Shown: positions 1 to 9,116, counted from the first letter of the stretch. The stretch is 64,000 bases of DNA from an uncultured Prevotella sp. (GCA_905236755.1 CAJOCR010000002.1:62001-126000), one strand, 5' to 3'. Notes: generated by a model from the sequence alone, not told the origin. Numbers and translations: made by a program.

Positions 1-297
1 TACGGCACGCTTATAACCTGACGGGAAAAAGAAAACTGATTCTTTTCCTTCTTTTTGCGAAGAAGAAAGAGCCGCACGTAAATCATTATAGAAATAGCCC
101 GCTTCGTCTGCATCATCAAGAATAAAAATAAAAGGACTACTACATTTCTTTGCTAAAGAAGCAAAAAAAACAGGTGTAGCTGAAGCCATTAATCCACTCA
201 GGAAAACATCATGAACAGAATTATTTCCCAGTATATCAAGAAAAGCGCCACCCTGTGGCAGCTTTTCATACATTTTAACTATATCCTCAATACTCAT
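1..297 (-). CDS. mfd: Transcription-repair coupling factor Mfd, N-terminal fragment
   Basis: The first 99 codons of a gene that runs off the left edge of the window. The start ATG lies at 295-297. The visible part resembles the N-terminal UvrB-like region of Mfd: a short helical start followed by VFFASL, FIFILDDADEAGYF and a strand ending FFPSGYKRA, as in Bacteroidota Mfd proteins. Mfd removes RNA polymerase stalled at DNA lesions and recruits UvrA. The helicase and RNAP-binding domains would lie outside the window. The gene is 39 bases downstream of the glycosyltransferase gene on the same strand and may be cotranscribed with it. The identification rests on a short N-terminal stretch, so it is good but not certain. 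Confidence 0.75.
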   Translation of the reverse strand, partial: MSIEDIVKMYEKLPQGGAFLDILGNNSVHDVFLSGLMASATPVFFASLAKKCSSPFIFILDDADEAGYFYNDLRAALSSSQKEGKESVFFFPSGYKRAV

Positions 298-336
298 GAA
301 TAATCACAGGTAGCAATCCGTGAGGGAGGAAAAAAA

Positions 337-1080
337 TTAAGCAGGAAGTTTAGGATATTTACGGAACCAGCCATCAAGGCGTAAACGCATAACTCCAAAG
401 AATGCTTCACCAAAGATGCCACCACTCATCTTACTTGTTCCCTCACGACGATTGACAAAAATAACAGGTACTTCCTTAATTTTAAATCCAATCTTATGGG
501 CAGTATATTTCATTTCAATCTGAAAACCATATCCCTTGAAACGAACCTCATCAAGAGGAATTGTTTCAAGAACACGACGACGATAACACACAAAGCCAGC
601 TGTGGTATCATGAACCTGAAAACCTGTCACAATACGTACATACATGCTTGCGAAATAGCTCATCAACACACGACCTATTGGCCAGTTCACAACATTCACA
701 CCACTAACATAACGTGAACCTACAGCAACATCATTACCTTCATCGTGAGTAGCAGCATATAGACGTGGCAAATCATTTGGATCATGGCTAAAGTCTGCAT
801 CCATCTCAAAAACATAGTCGTAACCATGTTTTAAAGCCCACTTAAAACCTGCAATATAAGCAGTACCGAGTCCAAGTTTACCAGAACGCTCTATAATAAA
901 AAGACGATCAGCAAACTCTTTTTCCATCAACCCATGCACAATTTCTGCCGTTCCATCAGGACTTCCGTCATCAATAACAAGAATATTGAACTCCTTCTGC
1001 AGTCCGAATACTGCACGGATAATTTTCTCAATATTTTCCTTCTCGTTATAGGTTGGAATGATTACTATGCTGTCACTCAT
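337..1080 (-). CDS. GT2 family glycosyltransferase, polyprenyl-phosphate mannose synthase-like
   Basis: A 247-residue GT-A fold transferase of the dolichol/polyprenyl-phosphate mannose synthase type, which moves a sugar from a nucleotide donor to a lipid phosphate at the inner face of the membrane. Visible motifs are IIPTYNE (residues 7-13), DDGSPDGT (37-44) and the metal-binding DAD (94-96) followed by FSHDP. There is no C-terminal membrane domain, so this is the single-domain DPM1-like form. The donor and acceptor cannot be told from sequence. A -7 box lies upstream at 1119-1126, so the gene can be transcribed separately from plsC. Confidence 0.85.
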   Translation of the reverse strand: MSDSIVIIPTYNEKENIEKIIRAVFGLQKEFNILVIDDGSPDGTAEIVHGLMEKEFADRLFIIERSGKLGLGTAYIAGFKWALKHGYDYVFEMDADFSHDPNDLPRLYAATHDEGNDVAVGSRYVSGVNVVNWPIGRVLMSYFASMYVRIVTGFQVHDTTAGFVCYRRRVLETIPLDEVRFKGYGFQIEMKYTAHKIGFKIKEVPVIFVNRREGTSKMSGGIFGEAFFGVMRLRLDGWFRKYPKLPA

Positions 1081-1118
1081 ATATATAATTTTAGATTGAT
1101 TCTATAGTTGTCTTTTTG

Positions 1119-1126
1119 CAAAGATA
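1119..1126 (-). promoter_or_regulatory. Probable -7 promoter box of the GT2 gene
   Basis: The minus strand reads TATCTTTG, matching the Bacteroidota -7 consensus TAnnTTTG, about 39 bases before the GT2 start. No good TTTG box is seen at the expected distance. Confidence 0.45.
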
Positions 1127-1193
1127 ATACTTTTTGTTAAAAAAATAGGAATAAGCTGCCGAAAATGATTTTATCGTCCCAACAATCAGACAA

Positions 1194-1952
1194 CTACTGG
1201 TCTGGATTCTCCACAAATCCCTGATATTCCGGAGTCAGTCCTGACATAACGGCATCATAGCTCTTAGTCATTTGATTGTTTATATTATCAGCCCCCTTGC
1301 CTATTGGCGCTATTGGCTCATGAATAGTCAGTTTCAAAGGATGCCAGAATACCCAGAACAAATCTTTCATACGAGGCTTTACATTAAACGAACCATTAAT
1401 AGTCAGTGGAACAACAGGTAACTGTAACTCGTCAGCAAGCATAAACGCTCCACGACGGAATACACCCATATGACCTGTAAAAGAGCGTGCTCCCTCTGGA
1501 AATACAACTACCGACATTCCTTCTTTTAATGTTTCACGAGCAGTATCATAGGTCTTACGTATTTTAGAAGGACCACTCTTATCTACAAAGATATGATGAG
1601 CATATTCGCATGCAATACCAACAAGAGGTATCTTACGTAAGCCCTTCTTCATCATCCATTTGAAATTACGGTTAAGGAAACCATATATAAGAAATATATC
1701 AAATGCACCTTGATGATTAGCTACAAAAACATAGCTTTGCTTTTTATCCAGAAGTTCACGACCTTCAACTTTTACAGGTAAAAGGCAAAGCCATATAGCA
1801 AGACGTGACCAATATTTTCCAGGATAGTACCCCCAGAAATGTCCGTTACCAAGCATACATCCCACAACAGTAGTGAGAGATGTAATAATACTTGCTATTG
1901 CAAAAATAGGTACAACGATGCATAGCTGATAAAGTCGATACAAGTACTTCAT
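1194..1952 (-). CDS. plsC: 1-acyl-sn-glycerol-3-phosphate acyltransferase
   Basis: A 252-residue PlsC-family acyltransferase that converts lysophosphatidic acid to phosphatidic acid at the inner membrane. The catalytic HX4D motif is clear (H80 to D85 in NHQGAFD) and the acceptor-phosphate motif FPEGARS follows at about 151-157. One or two hydrophobic segments (about 10-35 and 48-60) anchor it. It lies 30 bases downstream of the metallophosphoesterase gene on the same strand and is probably part of the pyrC-led transcription unit. Confidence 0.9.
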   Translation of the reverse strand: MKYLYRLYQLCIVVPIFAIASIITSLTTVVGCMLGNGHFWGYYPGKYWSRLAIWLCLLPVKVEGRELLDKKQSYVFVANHQGAFDIFLIYGFLNRNFKWMMKKGLRKIPLVGIACEYAHHIFVDKSGPSKIRKTYDTARETLKEGMSVVVFPEGARSFTGHMGVFRRGAFMLADELQLPVVPLTINGSFNVKPRMKDLFWVFWHPLKLTIHEPIAPIGKGADNINNQMTKSYDAVMSGLTPEYQGFVENPDQ

Positions 1953-1982
1953 ACGTTAAGTTTTTCAGTTGTTATAGTATTT

Positions 1983-3152
1983 CTATTTATTTTTTCGATG
2001 TAATGTTATTACCGCAATTTCATTAGGCTGGTTAAATCTAAAAGGAACAAGTCCACCAAGTCCCGCACTAACATAAAGATAATGACTATCCTTTTCAAAA
2101 AGTCCACAATCAATACCTAACGCTTTTGTTGGACGCCAATCCCAGAATTGCATCTGTCCACCATGAGTATGGCCACTTAATGTGAGGTCAGCATTACTCT
2201 TTGGTAAGACATCTTTTTCCCAGAAAGAAGGATCATGCTGTAACATGATAACAAACTCATTTGCTGGAATACCTTTCATTGCCCTTACATAATCTGAATG
2301 AACTATTTTCTTCTTATTACTGTCATTCTCCGTTCCTACAAGCCATATTCTTGAACCATCATCTGCTGTAAGAGCCACATGCTCATTACACAAAGTCTTT
2401 CCAAGTTTACCTTCCAGAGAAAGTAGCTTTCTACGAATACTGTTCTCTACTCCCGGCTCAGGCTTAGCATATTCAGCATAATCATGATTACCTAATATAA
2501 AATATGTCTTTGGCAAACGTCTCAACAAAGGCATCATACGTTCCACTTCTTCAGGATACATATTCTGTATATCGCCTGTGAAACAGAAAATCGTCTTTTC
2601 TCCCACCTGCGCACGGATACTATCTATTTCTCTTTCAAGAACACATCTACGCCATCCCTCAAATGTGCCAACATGCATATCTGAGGTGTGAACAATTTTT
2701 AATCCATCAAAAGCCTTTGGAAGATTATCAAAATAAAGATCTACGTGACGAACTTTTATTTCTGATATACCAACGGTCAAGCCATATACATACATAACAA
2801 AGGCTGCCAATCCAACAACCACACCTATATAATGTCCCCAATTACGCTTAGAATGAACAACATACTTACGTAAAAGCCATCCTATAAACGAACAAATAGT
2901 AAAACATAACTTGGGCCACACAAACATACCAAAAAGGAACAAATAAGTGTTGAGCCACGTCAAATCAGTAGGTGCAAAGCTACGAAGAAAAGCAAGAACA
3001 CATGTATAAACACACATAACAGCACATGGTGCCCACCAAAGAAGTTTTCCCCATAAGGGCAACTTATATCGGCGAGAGAAATAGTGAAGATATATATAAA
3101 TATCAGGCAACACTATTACCAAAAGTAACCATATAAATATTCTTGCTATCAT
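1983..3152 (-). CDS. Membrane-anchored calcineurin-like metallophosphoesterase
   Basis: A 389-residue protein with about four N-terminal membrane segments (within residues 1-130), then a calcineurin-like phosphoesterase domain. All metal motifs are present: TSDMHVG (156-162), GDIQ (193-196), GNHDY (221-225) and SGHTHGG near 327. This layout matches the YkuE/YaeI-like membrane phosphoesterases. UDP-diacylglucosamine pyrophosphohydrolase activity has been reported for related proteins, but the substrate here is unknown. It starts 11 bases after the MetH activation-domain gene and is probably cotranscribed with it. Confidence 0.85.
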   Translation of the reverse strand: MIARIFIWLLLVIVLPDIYIYLHYFSRRYKLPLWGKLLWWAPCAVMCVYTCVLAFLRSFAPTDLTWLNTYLFLFGMFVWPKLCFTICSFIGWLLRKYVVHSKRNWGHYIGVVVGLAAFVMYVYGLTVGISEIKVRHVDLYFDNLPKAFDGLKIVHTSDMHVGTFEGWRRCVLEREIDSIRAQVGEKTIFCFTGDIQNMYPEEVERMMPLLRRLPKTYFILGNHDYAEYAKPEPGVENSIRRKLLSLEGKLGKTLCNEHVALTADDGSRIWLVGTENDSNKKKIVHSDYVRAMKGIPANEFVIMLQHDPSFWEKDVLPKSNADLTLSGHTHGGQMQFWDWRPTKALGIDCGLFEKDSHYLYVSAGLGGLVPFRFNQPNEIAVITLHRKNK

Positions 3153-3163
3153 ATATTGAATGC

Positions 3164-3979
3164 TTATTGTTTTAAAAGACTTCTTTGAAGGAATTTCCTA
3201 ACAAGTTCTATAGGCAAACCACGCCGTTGAGCATAATCCTTTAATTGGTCCTCTCCTATTTTCCCTATATCAAAATAATGACTCTGGGGATGAGAGAACA
3301 TAAAACCGCTTACACTTGCGTGTGGAGTCATCATTCCGGATTCCGTAAGTCGGATACCTATTTCCTTCATATTGAGAATACGGTCAATAATGAAATTCAC
3401 ACTTGTATCTGGAAGTGACGGATAGCCTACAGCAGGACGAATGCCTTGAAATTCCTCGTTATGTGTCTGTTCCATCGTCAGATTTTCATCAGGTGCATAG
3501 CCCCAATAAAGCCTTCGCACTTCCTCGTGCATCTTTTCAGCTGTACCTTCTGCTAAACGGTCACAAAGAACCTGACACATCATCTTATCATAGGCATCAT
3601 CATTATTATCTTGTATTTCTGCATCAACGGTTGTACAAAACAATCCTACTTCATCAGTAATGCCTTGCGATAAAGGTCGAACAAAATCAGTAAGACAATA
3701 ATTAGGTTTTCCTTCTTCAATTGATTTCTGCTGACGAAGCATTGGAATGCAGACACCATCAACTATGAGATTATCTCCATCACTATTAGCAGGAAGAATA
3801 GCAAAAAGAGCCGACGTATGATATATCCCTTCCCATGAAGCAAGAACGCGCTCTGCATCGGCTTTCAGCTTTTCCTTAGCGCCAGCAGGTTTGCCATTCA
3901 TGCCCCAGGCATGAAAGAAATATATCCAATTGATATATGGCGTAATCTCGGAAATATCGTATATCAATCGCTTTCTCAT
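3164..3979 (-). CDS. Free-standing B12-dependent methionine synthase activation domain
   Basis: A 271-residue protein that aligns with the C-terminal reactivation domain of cobalamin-dependent methionine synthase (Met_synt_B12), which binds S-adenosylmethionine during reductive methylation of inactive cob(II)alamin. Family signatures are RPAVGYPSLPD (about 182-192) and LTESGMMTPHASVSG, then FSHPQSHYFDIGKI and a DQLKDYAQRRG helix. The homocysteine, folate and cobalamin domains are absent. I infer that MetH is split in this organism and that this protein acts in trans. It sits 15 bases after pyrC. Full MetH proteins exceed 1,200 residues, so this is a discrete domain gene and not a broken fragment, since the ends are clean. 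Confidence 0.85.
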   Translation of the reverse strand: MRKRLIYDISEITPYINWIYFFHAWGMNGKPAGAKEKLKADAERVLASWEGIYHTSALFAILPANSDGDNLIVDGVCIPMLRQQKSIEEGKPNYCLTDFVRPLSQGITDEVGLFCTTVDAEIQDNNDDAYDKMMCQVLCDRLAEGTAEKMHEEVRRLYWGYAPDENLTMEQTHNEEFQGIRPAVGYPSLPDTSVNFIIDRILNMKEIGIRLTESGMMTPHASVSGFMFSHPQSHYFDIGKIGEDQLKDYAQRRGLPIELVRKFLQRSLLKQ

Positions 3980-3994
3980 TACGTCAATTAATAT

Positions 3995-5341
3995 TTATTG
4001 CCTAAACCTTATTTCTTCACCAATATAACCAGCATCAAAGAGTCCGTCGTTATAAACAAGATGACCATTTACAAAAGTATCAACAACATGCCAACGATAT
4101 CTATGTCCCTCCATAGGACTCCATTTACATTTGCTTTGAATAATATCTTTTGTAACCATCCACTCTTCACCTGGCTTTACCACAACGATATCTGCCTTAT
4201 AACCTTTACGTAGGAAGCCTCGTTGCGAAACACTAAACAAACGAGCAGGATTATGCGACATCAATTCAACAAGACGTTCAAGAGAGAGAACACCCTTGTC
4301 AACAAGTTCAAGCATGCTTACAAGCGAGAATTGAATCATTGGCATACCACTGGCAGCCTTACAACACCCGCCTTGCTTATCTTTACTCTCATGAGGTGCA
4401 TGATCTGTTCCTACGCAACTGATAAGTCCGCTTGTCAAAGCCTTACGCAACGCATCTCTGTCATCAGCCGACTTTACCGAAGGATTACATTTTATGAGTG
4501 TTCCCTTATCTTTATAATCAGCATCAGAGAAGAACAGGTGAGCAATAACAGCCTCAGCAGTTATCTTTTGAAGAGTGTTCAAAGAAGAACTAAACAAAGA
4601 CAGTTCCTTAGCTGTAGTTACATGAGCTATATGCAAACGAGTACCAAACCTCTGTGCTAATTCAACGGCTAACGAACTACTGTTCCAACATACTTCTTCG
4701 TCACGAATGACAGGATGAAACTCTACATCTGGATCGTCACCGTACTTGGCTTTCACCTCTTCCATCTTTGCATTTATGAGATTGGTATCTTCACAATGAG
4801 TCATCAAAGGAAGATTCATCTCTGCACAGGTATGGAATATTCTTTCCAAAGCCTCTTTACGGTCAACAAGCATGTTTCCTGTTGAAGCACCCATAAAGAG
4901 TTTTATACCAGGAACACGATGAACATCAAGCTTAGAGAAATCAGCCACGTTTTCATTTGTAGCACCAAAGAAAAAGCTATAGTTTACATGACTTTCCTTT
5001 GCTGCTCTGCAATACTTATCATCGAGAGCCTCAAGCGTTGTTGTCTGAGGATTGGTATTTGGCATTTCAAAGTAAGATGTCACACCACCATAGGCTGCAG
5101 CACGACTCTCACTCTCTATATCAGCCTTTCTCTCCAACCCTGGCTCACGAAAATGAACATGTTCGTCTATTACGCCTGGCATAACGTAACCGCCTTGTGC
5201 ATCAACTATTTTATCATAGTCTCCACAAGGTGCCGACGACTCATATATAGCCTCAATAAGGTCGTCAATAATAACAAGGTCGCCCTTAAAAGAGCGACCT
5301 TCATTAACTATTATTCCGTTTTTTATTAAAGTTCTTTTCAC
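3995..5341 (-). CDS. pyrC: Dihydroorotase
   Basis: A 448-residue cyclic amidohydrolase that closes N-carbamoyl-aspartate to dihydroorotate in pyrimidine synthesis. Motifs are HVHFREP (61-67, first metal pair), GIKLFMG (about 144-150, carrying the lysine usually carboxylated in this class), THCEDTN (about 181), LHIAHV (about 236) and GTDHAPH (about 310). Length and motifs fit the class I, PyrC/allantoinase-like type. It is the first gene of a likely minus-strand operon with the MetH activation domain, phosphoesterase and plsC genes. Allantoinase is the main alternative, but FREPGLERKADIESE favours dihydroorotase. Confidence 0.9.
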   Translation of the reverse strand: MKRTLIKNGIIVNEGRSFKGDLVIIDDLIEAIYESSAPCGDYDKIVDAQGGYVMPGVIDEHVHFREPGLERKADIESESRAAAYGGVTSYFEMPNTNPQTTTLEALDDKYCRAAKESHVNYSFFFGATNENVADFSKLDVHRVPGIKLFMGASTGNMLVDRKEALERIFHTCAEMNLPLMTHCEDTNLINAKMEEVKAKYGDDPDVEFHPVIRDEEVCWNSSSLAVELAQRFGTRLHIAHVTTAKELSLFSSSLNTLQKITAEAVIAHLFFSDADYKDKGTLIKCNPSVKSADDRDALRKALTSGLISCVGTDHAPHESKDKQGGCCKAASGMPMIQFSLVSMLELVDKGVLSLERLVELMSHNPARLFSVSQRGFLRKGYKADIVVVKPGEEWMVTKDIIQSKCKWSPMEGHRYRWHVVDTFVNGHLVYNDGLFDAGYIGEEIRFRQ

Positions 5342-5426
5342 GTTAATATAGTTTGTGAGTTACCGAAGTTTCGTAAGCTTCGCGAACTCAGTAGAAAAAT
5401 GGAGTTAGAAGACAGCGCTTTTGCTA

Positions 5427-5468
5427 TTGAATATTGAATAATAATTCAACATTCCAAATTCGTAATTC
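5427..5468. repeat. Heptamer array, six units
   Basis: Six consecutive 7-base units: TTGAATA twice, then ATAATTC, AACATTC, CAAATTC, GTAATTC. An AGCGCTTTTGCT sequence lies just upstream (5414-5425), and the array belongs to the dispersed heptamer family described under findings. Confidence 0.7.
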
Positions 5469-5511
5469 ACGTTAGTCTTCCTTTATCTCCAGAACTGATT
5501 TTGTTAATACT

Positions 5512-6321
5512 CTACTTTTCTGGCTGCGAAGGCTTAGCCAAATCATTGGGAGTAGGTGCAGGAGTAGCATTTGGATTAGCAGGAGCCACTGGTGCAGACA
5601 TAGCTGCTGGATCAGCAGGAATTTCCTTCATACCATTCATAATCTGCTCATTTTCCTGAGCCTTCTGATAGAAGTCCTTTACATAAGGGTCGTTCTTGAA
5701 AGCATCTGTTGCCTTACTCATAATATCCTCAATCCAAGGAGTGAGCTCTGGATATTGCATTCCTATTGTAACCATAAAGAACACACCAGGACCAAGAACA
5801 TTATCAAAATTATCGCATACGAACTGGGTTACCAATTCGTCTTCTTTCTGACTGAGTCTTTCAGCCTCACTATTCAAACGCTGGTTAACAATATTCATAT
5901 TGCTACCATTCATGATTGCCTGATCATGCTTGTGTACGAGTTCTGCCTCCTGATTCTTCAACTGATTATACTTATTAAAGAACTTAAACAGTTTATCATT
6001 CAAAGGAGTGCCACTAACAGTCTGCTGAGTATTATCAATCTTTATTGTAATATCGCCATCTTCCAACACCAATGGCAACACACTTTCATCATCCATGAAT
6101 ATATTAGCCATGCGAGTAGAATCAAGAGTTCCAGCAAAACGGAACTGTCCATGTACTACATCACATGAATCAATACTTTTAAAATCATTATCTTTCAATA
6201 CCTTCAGATACAACTTTCTACCATCTAATGTAGAAACATTAGAAGAACCCTGGATATTGTAAGAATTCGCGCATGACGTAAGCGCCAAGAGAGAGAGAAG
6301 TGCGTATAAGACTTTGTTCAT
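5512..6321 (-). CDS. DUF4369-type lipoprotein
   Basis: A 269-residue lipoprotein. The chosen start gives a typical signal peptide ending LLALTSC with the lipidated cysteine at residue 17. A longer ORF exists upstream (to 6390), but a -7 box at 6346-6353 places the transcript start inside it, so the shorter form is right. The N-terminal 110 residues resemble DUF4369, the domain found before thioredoxin-like folds in Bacteroidota lipoproteins. The middle is helical with a charged coiled-coil-like stretch, and the last 35 residues are rich in Pro and Ala. There is no CxxC motif, so no thioredoxin activity is expected. Its function is unknown. Confidence 0.7.
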   Translation of the reverse strand: MNKVLYALLSLLALTSCANSYNIQGSSNVSTLDGRKLYLKVLKDNDFKSIDSCDVVHGQFRFAGTLDSTRMANIFMDDESVLPLVLEDGDITIKIDNTQQTVSGTPLNDKLFKFFNKYNQLKNQEAELVHKHDQAIMNGSNMNIVNQRLNSEAERLSQKEDELVTQFVCDNFDNVLGPGVFFMVTIGMQYPELTPWIEDIMSKATDAFKNDPYVKDFYQKAQENEQIMNGMKEIPADPAAMSAPVAPANPNATPAPTPNDLAKPSQPEK

Positions 6322-6345
6322 AAACTGTTTTTCTTGTTCGGTTAG

Positions 6346-6353
6346 CAAAGATA
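6346..6353 (-). promoter_or_regulatory. -7 box of the DUF4369 lipoprotein gene
   Basis: The minus strand reads TATCTTTG about 25 bases before the ATG at 6321, which supports the shorter protein. Confidence 0.5.
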
Positions 6354-6466
6354 ATATGTTATATTGATGTGAAAAAAAAAATTTATGCAATTTAATTTAT
6401 TCCATATATCTTTTAGTTTTTTTTCGCATTAAAAATATATCACTTTACTTCGCCATTTATTATTAT

Positions 6467-6898
6467 TTATTGATGTTTTTTCTCGTTATTGAGCTCATGT
6501 TCTATGCGATGCATAGTGTACATTTCAAGTACAGCTGCTATCAGCAACACTATAACCCATTTATTATATAATATACTAACGTAACTTTCAAAATTATCAA
6601 ACATAGGACGGAATACACCGTATACCTTATCTATCATGAGCAATCCAGCCACTACAAACAAAACGTCTGCAAGAGTCATTATCGACTTCAAACGCTTTAC
6701 AGACAAACTGTTTCCATCATAGCTTTGCATAATCTGGATAACGGCAAACAGCAAGGCACCTACCAGATATACCCAACTTACTATATCTTGCTGCCACATT
6801 ATAGCAAAACAACATGCACCAACAACCATTAGCAAGCCACCCACTAAAAATATAATACTCTGGATCTTATTCAGTTGTTTCATCGTTTTTCTCTTCAT
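6467..6898 (-). CDS. Small four-helix membrane protein of unknown function
   Basis: A 143-residue protein with about four hydrophobic segments (about 13-30, 38-55, 73-92 and 110-125) and a charged C-terminus. I do not recognise a family. Its start overlaps the end of the FtsB/DivIC-like gene by 32 bases (a second ATG at codon 6 would shorten this), which suggests translational coupling. Its conserved place beside a divisome gene hints at an envelope role, but that is inference. Confidence 0.65.
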   Translation of the reverse strand: MKRKTMKQLNKIQSIIFLVGGLLMVVGACCFAIMWQQDIVSWVYLVGALLFAVIQIMQSYDGNSLSVKRLKSIMTLADVLFVVAGLLMIDKVYGVFRPMFDNFESYVSILYNKWVIVLLIAAVLEMYTMHRIEHELNNEKKHQ

Positions 6899-7208
6899 TA
6901 TTTACCTCATCATCACTAAGAACATAAATATCCTCTTCGTCTGATTTCATGAAATAGCGCTCGCGAGCTATTTTTTCAATATAACGAGGATTCTTCTTCA
7001 GTTCCTGTAACTGACGAGAATCTGACTCATACTGCGTATTGTAACGATCAATCTCAGACTTTATTTCGTCTATCTGCATGCCAAGCTTTACACGCTTCAT
7101 ATAACTTGCATCGCCAACAAAGCCAACAAGCAGCACACCAATCACAAACACTATAAAATATTTATAATGTGATAGCAAGCCTAAGAAAATGTTCAATCGC
7201 TGTGTCAT
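6867..7208 (-). CDS. FtsB/DivIC-type septum formation initiator
   Basis: A 113-residue bitopic protein: short cytoplasmic tail, one membrane helix (about 16-33), a coiled coil (about 40-75), then the family motif NPRYIEKIARERYFMKS and an acidic C-terminus. DivIC/FtsB proteins bridge FtsL and FtsQ in the divisome. The start at 7208 lies about 20 bases from a -7 box (7228-7236) shared head to head with dnaX. Confidence 0.85.
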   Translation of the reverse strand: MTQRLNIFLGLLSHYKYFIVFVIGVLLVGFVGDASYMKRVKLGMQIDEIKSEIDRYNTQYESDSRQLQELKKNPRYIEKIARERYFMKSDEEDIYVLSDDEVNNEEKNDETTE

Positions 7209-7227
7209 TCTTATTTTTATTTGTGTG

Positions 7228-7256
7228 CAAAGATAACAAAAAAATTATTATCTTTG
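7228..7256. promoter_or_regulatory. Divergent, mirror-image -7 boxes for ftsB-like gene and dnaX
   Basis: The plus strand carries CAAAGATAA at 7228-7236 and TTATCTTTG at 7248-7256, an inverted pair 11 bases apart. Each half is a perfect TAnnTTTG box, one pointing left to the DivIC-like gene (leader about 13 bases), the other right to dnaX (leader about 14 bases). Confidence 0.6.
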
Positions 7257-7276
7257 CAAGGCAAAGTAAGAAAACT

Positions 7277-9052
7277 ATGGAAGAATATATTGTATCAGCA
7301 CGTAAGTATCGTCCAATGAGCTTTGATTCAGTCATTGGACAAAGCTCTCTGACTACCACATTAAAGAATGCGGTGAAAAGCGGAAAGCTTGCTCACGCTT
7401 ACCTCTTCTGCGGACCACGAGGAGTAGGCAAAACAACATGCGCCCGCATTTTTGCTAAGGCCATCAACTGCGAACATCCTCGCGAAGATGGAGAATCATG
7501 CAACGAATGCGAAAGCTGTAAGGCTTTCAATGAAGGTAGAAGCTACAACATCTTTGAACTTGATGCTGCCAGCAACAACTCAGTTGAAAACATCAAGGCC
7601 TTGATGGAACAAACACGCATACCGCCACAGGTGGGACGCTACAAGGTGTTCATCATCGATGAGGTTCACATGCTGTCAACAGCTGCTTTCAACGCTTTCC
7701 TCAAAACCCTTGAGGAACCACCATCGCATGTAATCTTCGTATTGGCTACTACCGAGAAAAACAAGATTCTTCCTACTATTCTCAGCCGTTGCCAGATCTA
7801 CGATTTCGAGCGAATGACGGTAAACAATACCGTTAACCACCTAAAGATGGTTGCCGAAAAAGAAGGCATAACCTACGAAGAACAGGCTCTTGAAGTAATC
7901 GCCGAAAAAGCCGATGGAGGTATGCGCGACGCCCTCTCAATCTTCGACCAGGCAGCCAGCTTCTGTCAGGGCAACATCACCTACCAAAAGGTTATCGAAG
8001 ACTTAAACGTTCTTGATACCGAGAACTATTTCAAGATAGTAGAACTCTCACTTGAAAACAAGGTGAGCGACATAATGGTACTTGTAAACTCTATCATCGA
8101 AAAGGGATTCGATGGCGGAAACCTCGTCAACGGTCTTGCAAGTCACATGCGTAACATCCTTATGGCAAAAGACCCACAGACCCTTCCTTTATTAGAGGTG
8201 AGCACCCAACAACGCCTGCACTATCAGGAAATAGCTCAGAAGTGCCCAACAAACTTTGTATATAAGGCACTCAAGATATTAAACCAATGCGACATAAACT
8301 ACAAACAGAGCAGCAACAAGCGCCTGCTTGTAGAACTGACCCTTATTCAGGTTGCACAGATAACGCAACCAGAGGACGAATCAGCTGGCGCGGGGCGTAG
8401 CCCTAAAAGATTAAAATCCCTGTTCAAACTTCTCACAACAACTCAACCTAAAACCGTTAAGCAGGTGACGGTGGTTGAGCAACCTGCCGCAGTTGCACCA
8501 AAAACTACGGCAAGTACACCCGTTGTCGAGACTCAAGCTGCCGCTACAGAAACAACAACAGAAAGTGTTTCAAAGCCAAAGCTCAAACTGTCAAATATTG
8601 GATTCACATTCAACAAGCTACGCCAACAAAAAGACCAACCACTTCAAACAAACGAAAAAAGCAAAGAAAAAACGTCGAGCGTAGAGCAAAGAGTGTTCAC
8701 ACAAGAAGAACTCGAACTGCAATGGATGTCTATGTGTAACCGAATGCCACAAAAAATGGCAGGTATGGCAAGTCGCATGAAGAATATGATTCCAAAGATT
8801 ACAGACTTCCCAAACGTAGAACTTCTTATTGACAATAACGTTCTTCTCAACCAGATAGATAATATCAAGGCGAGAATCCGAGTTACCCTTGCAAAAGGAT
8901 TACAGAACAACGACATCAAGATTGAACTCCGTCTTGCTGAAGCCGAGGAAATAGCTCCAATAAAAACCAAAATGGACATATTCGACGATATGCGCAAGGC
9001 AAACCCATCTATCGAACACCTCCGTCAAGTTCTACAACTTGATCTCGCATAA
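7277..9052 (+). CDS. dnaX: DNA polymerase III subunit gamma/tau
   Basis: A 591-residue clamp-loader ATPase. Motifs are the P-loop GPRGVGKTT (46-54), zinc-binding cysteines C65, C75, C78 and C81, Walker B DEVH (128-131), the sensor SRC (170-172), then clamp-loader domains to about 360 and a low-complexity tau-type tail rich in Thr, Val and Lys with a final folded segment. The ATG at 7277 (METEYIV-like start, here MEEYIVSARKYRP) is preferred to upstream codons because it follows the promoter at 7248-7256 and starts the conserved family sequence. I saw no obvious frameshift slippery heptamer that would separate gamma from tau. Confidence 0.95.
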   Translation: MEEYIVSARKYRPMSFDSVIGQSSLTTTLKNAVKSGKLAHAYLFCGPRGVGKTTCARIFAKAINCEHPREDGESCNECESCKAFNEGRSYNIFELDAASNNSVENIKALMEQTRIPPQVGRYKVFIIDEVHMLSTAAFNAFLKTLEEPPSHVIFVLATTEKNKILPTILSRCQIYDFERMTVNNTVNHLKMVAEKEGITYEEQALEVIAEKADGGMRDALSIFDQAASFCQGNITYQKVIEDLNVLDTENYFKIVELSLENKVSDIMVLVNSIIEKGFDGGNLVNGLASHMRNILMAKDPQTLPLLEVSTQQRLHYQEIAQKCPTNFVYKALKILNQCDINYKQSSNKRLLVELTLIQVAQITQPEDESAGAGRSPKRLKSLFKLLTTTQPKTVKQVTVVEQPAAVAPKTTASTPVVETQAAATETTTESVSKPKLKLSNIGFTFNKLRQQKDQPLQTNEKSKEKTSSVEQRVFTQEELELQWMSMCNRMPQKMAGMASRMKNMIPKITDFPNVELLIDNNVLLNQIDNIKARIRVTLAKGLQNNDIKIELRLAEAEEIAPIKTKMDIFDDMRKANPSIEHLRQVLQLDLA

Positions 9053-9081
9053 AAATTAATATAAAAAATAATTCACATTAC

Positions 9082-9116
9082 ATGAGGGTATGTCAATAGA
9101 CACACCCTCATTTTTT
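9082..9116 (+). terminator. Terminator after dnaX
   Basis: ATGAGGGT and ACCCTCAT pair, extended by four more base pairs beyond one mismatch, with a four-base loop and a six-T tail. Confidence 0.75.

Noticed and set aside
3400..3660. Antisense open frames inside the pyrC and MetH-activation genes
   Set aside because: Shadows of real genes in other frames, with biased composition only.
8381..8420. Possible insertion in dnaX (GC-rich AGAGRSPK stretch)
   Set aside because: The reading frame is intact and a similar SPK/GPK-type linker is usual in Bacteroidota DnaX.
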